Below, in pieces: positions 6,813 to 8,552 of a stretch of DNA of 8,552 nucleotides. The notes under the pieces are model-generated. The model was not told the DNA's origin, did no database searches, and saw only the letters and a list, made by a program, of their open reading frames with translations. The stretch is from DASYSA01 sp036003885. GTDB taxonomy: Bacteria; Acidobacteriota; Blastocatellia; UBA7656. The position numbers were made by a program, and so were the translations under genes. Location: assembly GCA_036003885.1 (NCBI GenBank), contig DASYSA010000021.1:1-8552 (forward strand), read 5' to 3'. Each line of letters begins with the position of its first letter. The first letter of the stretch is position 1.

Positions 6813-8015
6813 ATGAGTTTCTTTGACCTCCCGCCCATCCTGGACAAGATGTTGGCGGTGGCCGACAACATCTCCGACCTAAACTTCTCTGTAGGCCGCC
6901 CGCCGCAGGTTGAAATCAATGGCAAGCTCACCCCTGTGGATGTGAAGGGGTTGCGTACGCTCTCGCCATACCAGACCGAGATAATCGCGATGTCACTCCT
7001 TGAAGGTAACACCGATGCGGCGCGCCGCTTCATCCAGACGGGCTCGACCGACATTGGCTATGCGATTCCAAGCAAGATGCGCTTCCGAGTGAACATCTTT
7101 AAGCAGCGAGGTTCCATTTCTATCGTTATGCGCGTGATTCCAACAAACGTGCCGACAGTGGATAGCCTCGGGCTTCCGCCGCAGATTGCAGATATATCGA
7201 ACATAAAGAACGGCATAGTGCTGCTGACCGGTCCGACAGGCTCCGGTAAGTCGTCGACGCTCGCCGCCATTATTGACAGGATCAATACAGACTACAGCTA
7301 TCACATAGTGACGATTGAAGACCCTATCGAGTTTCTACACTCGCATAAGAAGTCCACCATCAATCAGCGCGAGCTCGGAACGGACACACCTGCCTTTTCC
7401 CTGGGGCTTCGGGCCGCGTTGCGACAGGCGCCCAAAGTGATATTGGTAGGCGAGATGCGCGATATGGAGACGACTGAGATCGCGCTCGAAGCTTCAGAGA
7501 CGGGCCACCTGGTGTTGTCGACCCTGCACACAACCGATGCCTCCAAGACCGTCAATCGAATCATCGGCATCTATCCGAAATCCGAAGAGCATGTAATTCG
7601 GACCCGACTCGCCCAGTCGTTCCGATACATTATCTCGCAACGCCTGCTTCCTCGAGCCGATGGCAACGGACGAGTCGCAGCGGTCGAGATACTGAAGGCG
7701 ACCCCTCGAACTCGTGAGTACATCGAAAATGGCGAGACCGAAGGCAAGACCTTGTTGGAAGCGATGAACGACGGCGAGCTCGAGGGAATGCAGCACTTCG
7801 ATCAGACGATCGAGCGGATGATTCGGAGCGAAATCGTAACGCAGGAGGCCGGTATGGCATTTGCCACCAACCCGTCAAACCTGATCCTGAGGCTTTCGGG
7901 ACTGGCGACCTCCGACGATATGCTGAGTCGCCGCGATGAACGCAACTTCATTAAGCCGCGTCCAGCCGAGGTTGCGCCCCGCGCCCGGATCGCGGCGGAC
8001 GTAGTGGATAGGTAG
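6813..8015 (+). CDS. pilT: PilT-family type IV pilus retraction ATPase
   Basis: PilT is a hexameric cytoplasmic ATPase that depolymerises the type IV pilus for twitching motility. The 400-residue protein has the N-terminal SDLNFSVGRPP block (21-31), Walker A GPTGSGKS (140-147), Asp box TIEDPIEF (167-174), Walker B VILVGEMRD (209-217, E214) and His box HLVLSTLHTTDA (232-243). GEMRD rather than the assembly-ATPase pattern, and the absence of a PilB N-terminal domain, point to PilT. The canonical C-terminal AIRNLIRE motif of PilT is replaced by TREYIENG (300-307), so this is a divergent subgroup. Residues 364-400 form a charged tail. AGGAG (6803-6807) five bases before the ATG fixes the start. 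Only the pilus ATPase is present; other pil genes are not in the window. Twitching motor function is inferred from family. Confidence 0.93.
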   Translation: MSFFDLPPILDKMLAVADNISDLNFSVGRPPQVEINGKLTPVDVKGLRTLSPYQTEIIAMSLLEGNTDAARRFIQTGSTDIGYAIPSKMRFRVNIFKQRGSISIVMRVIPTNVPTVDSLGLPPQIADISNIKNGIVLLTGPTGSGKSSTLAAIIDRINTDYSYHIVTIEDPIEFLHSHKKSTINQRELGTDTPAFSLGLRAALRQAPKVILVGEMRDMETTEIALEASETGHLVLSTLHTTDASKTVNRIIGIYPKSEEHVIRTRLAQSFRYIISQRLLPRADGNGRVAAVEILKATPRTREYIENGETEGKTLLEAMNDGELEGMQHFDQTIERMIRSEIVTQEAGMAFATNPSNLILRLSGLATSDDMLSRRDERNFIKPRPAEVAPRARIAADVVDR

Positions 8016-8019
8016 AAAT

Positions 8020-8118
8020 CGTTCCGCGTTTTACGTTTTGCGTTTATCGTTCTGCCGCACAACGACAACGCAAAACCTAAGACGTAACGCAAAACGTAAA
8101 ACGCAAAACGTAAAACGA
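8020..8118. repeat. AAAACGY-heptamer inverted-repeat element, copy 2
   Basis: GCGTTTTACGTTTTGCGTT (8026-8044) has a perfect 19-base inverted copy at 8086-8104, with a 41-base centre. The heptamer pattern carries on to 8118. It is the same design as the element at 6500-6616: T-rich arm first on the plus strand, a non-repetitive centre, then an A-rich arm. It occupies almost all of the 115 bases between pilT and the next gene. In RNA it would form a long hairpin, but no U-run follows, so it is not a standard terminator. Confidence 0.88.
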
Positions 8119-8130
8119 AAGAGGAGACCG

Positions 8131-8552
8131 ATGATAGCAAGCTGTCCACAATGCTCGATGAGCCTCAGCTTTGATGATGAGAGGCTGCCAACCGAGCCCT
8201 TTAACGTATTGTGCCCACGCTGCAGGGAATCGGTGACGATAATGCCGCCCTCGAAAGAGGAACCTCGTCTGCCGGGATCGACGGCTTCGCTCGACCCCGC
8301 GCACCCGGAGTCGACTGCCGAATCCGTTGACCCTCTTCGTGCACTCGCCGACATGCTGCTGGCAGGATTAAAGCCTTCCATATTGCCCGTTACAGAGATC
8401 CATAAATGGCGCCGCCGCCGGCTGCTGCTTTGCCTTGAAGAGCCGGCTGTGAGAGAGAAGCTTCGCACTGCGCTCGACATCGCCCACTACGAGATCTTCT
8501 CGGCCGATCTCGCGCCAGAGGCCATCGAGATACTTCACGAATCGCGTTGTGA
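8131..8552 (+). CDS. Zinc-ribbon protein with receiver-like domain (3' partial)
   Basis: The frame opens at ATG 8131, four bases after GAGGAG (8121-8126), and is uninterrupted for 140 codons to the right edge. C5-x2-C8 and C28-x2-C31 form a short MJ0042-type zinc ribbon at the N-terminus. A Pro/Ser-rich linker follows (about 40-65). From about residue 95 the pattern RRRRLLLCLEEPAVREKLRTALDIAHYEIFSADLAPEAIEILHE (given here by its elements: basic run 94-97, beta-strand LLLCLEE, then a helix, strand and helix) resembles the first half of a response-regulator receiver. The usual acidic pair after the first strand is replaced by E103-E104, and the phospho-acceptor Asp would be beyond the edge. It is probably co-transcribed with pilT and may be a regulatory partner; function is unknown. 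Confidence 0.78.
   Translation, partial: MIASCPQCSMSLSFDDERLPTEPFNVLCPRCRESVTIMPPSKEEPRLPGSTASLDPAHPESTAESVDPLRALADMLLAGLKPSILPVTEIHKWRRRRLLLCLEEPAVREKLRTALDIAHYEIFSADLAPEAIEILHESRC

Noticed and set aside
8031..8480. Minus-strand open frames over the second repeat element and the zinc-ribbon gene
   Set aside because: They are antisense to a gene with a good ribosome site and four zinc-ligand cysteines, and part of each is translated repeat.

Overview
The window looks like a chromosomal segment of a Gram-negative bacterium of moderately high GC. LpxA (lipid A synthesis) and a PilT-type type IV pilus ATPase imply an outer membrane and pili. The mix of a subtilase with short C-terminal hexapeptide repeats, a DUF374 acyltransferase, a PilT of the non-canonical 'REYIENG' type and a zinc-ribbon/receiver-like gene reminds me of soil Acidobacteriota. 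That assignment is inference only; there is no rRNA or other marker gene here.

Layout. Positions 1-1514 (+) hold the C-terminal half of a secreted subtilase: the end of the S8 catalytic domain, an F5/8-type C (discoidin-like) domain and ten GxLLAD hexapeptides. A strong intrinsic terminator follows (1562-1606). Positions 1698-2597 (+) encode a DUF374 lysophospholipid acyltransferase-like protein. A 392-base gene-free stretch (2598-2989) with several inverted repeats precedes a large gene (2990-5656, +) for a membrane-bound c-di-GMP enzyme with HD-GYP, GAF and GGDEF domains and a nine-residue repeat tail. Convergent to it, with a 12-base gap, is lpxA (5669-6436, -). A divergent intergenic region (6437-6812) carries candidate promoters for lpxA and pilT plus an AAAACGY-heptamer inverted-repeat element. 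pilT (6813-8015, +) is followed by a second copy of that element and by a gene running off the right edge (8131-8552, +) that starts with a four-cysteine zinc ribbon and continues into a receiver-like fold.

How the genes fit together. All could concern the cell envelope and surface behaviour: lipid A and phospholipid acylation, a secreted protease, pilus retraction, and c-di-GMP turnover that commonly controls pili and biofilm. No operon links the c-di-GMP enzyme to pilT. The only likely co-transcribed pair is pilT and the zinc-ribbon gene.

The least explained elements are the two AAAACGY inverted repeats flanking pilT, the potentially switchable leader upstream of the HD-GYP/GGDEF gene, and two short protein repeats (six and nine residues). 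In both protein repeats the peptide is kept while the codons differ.
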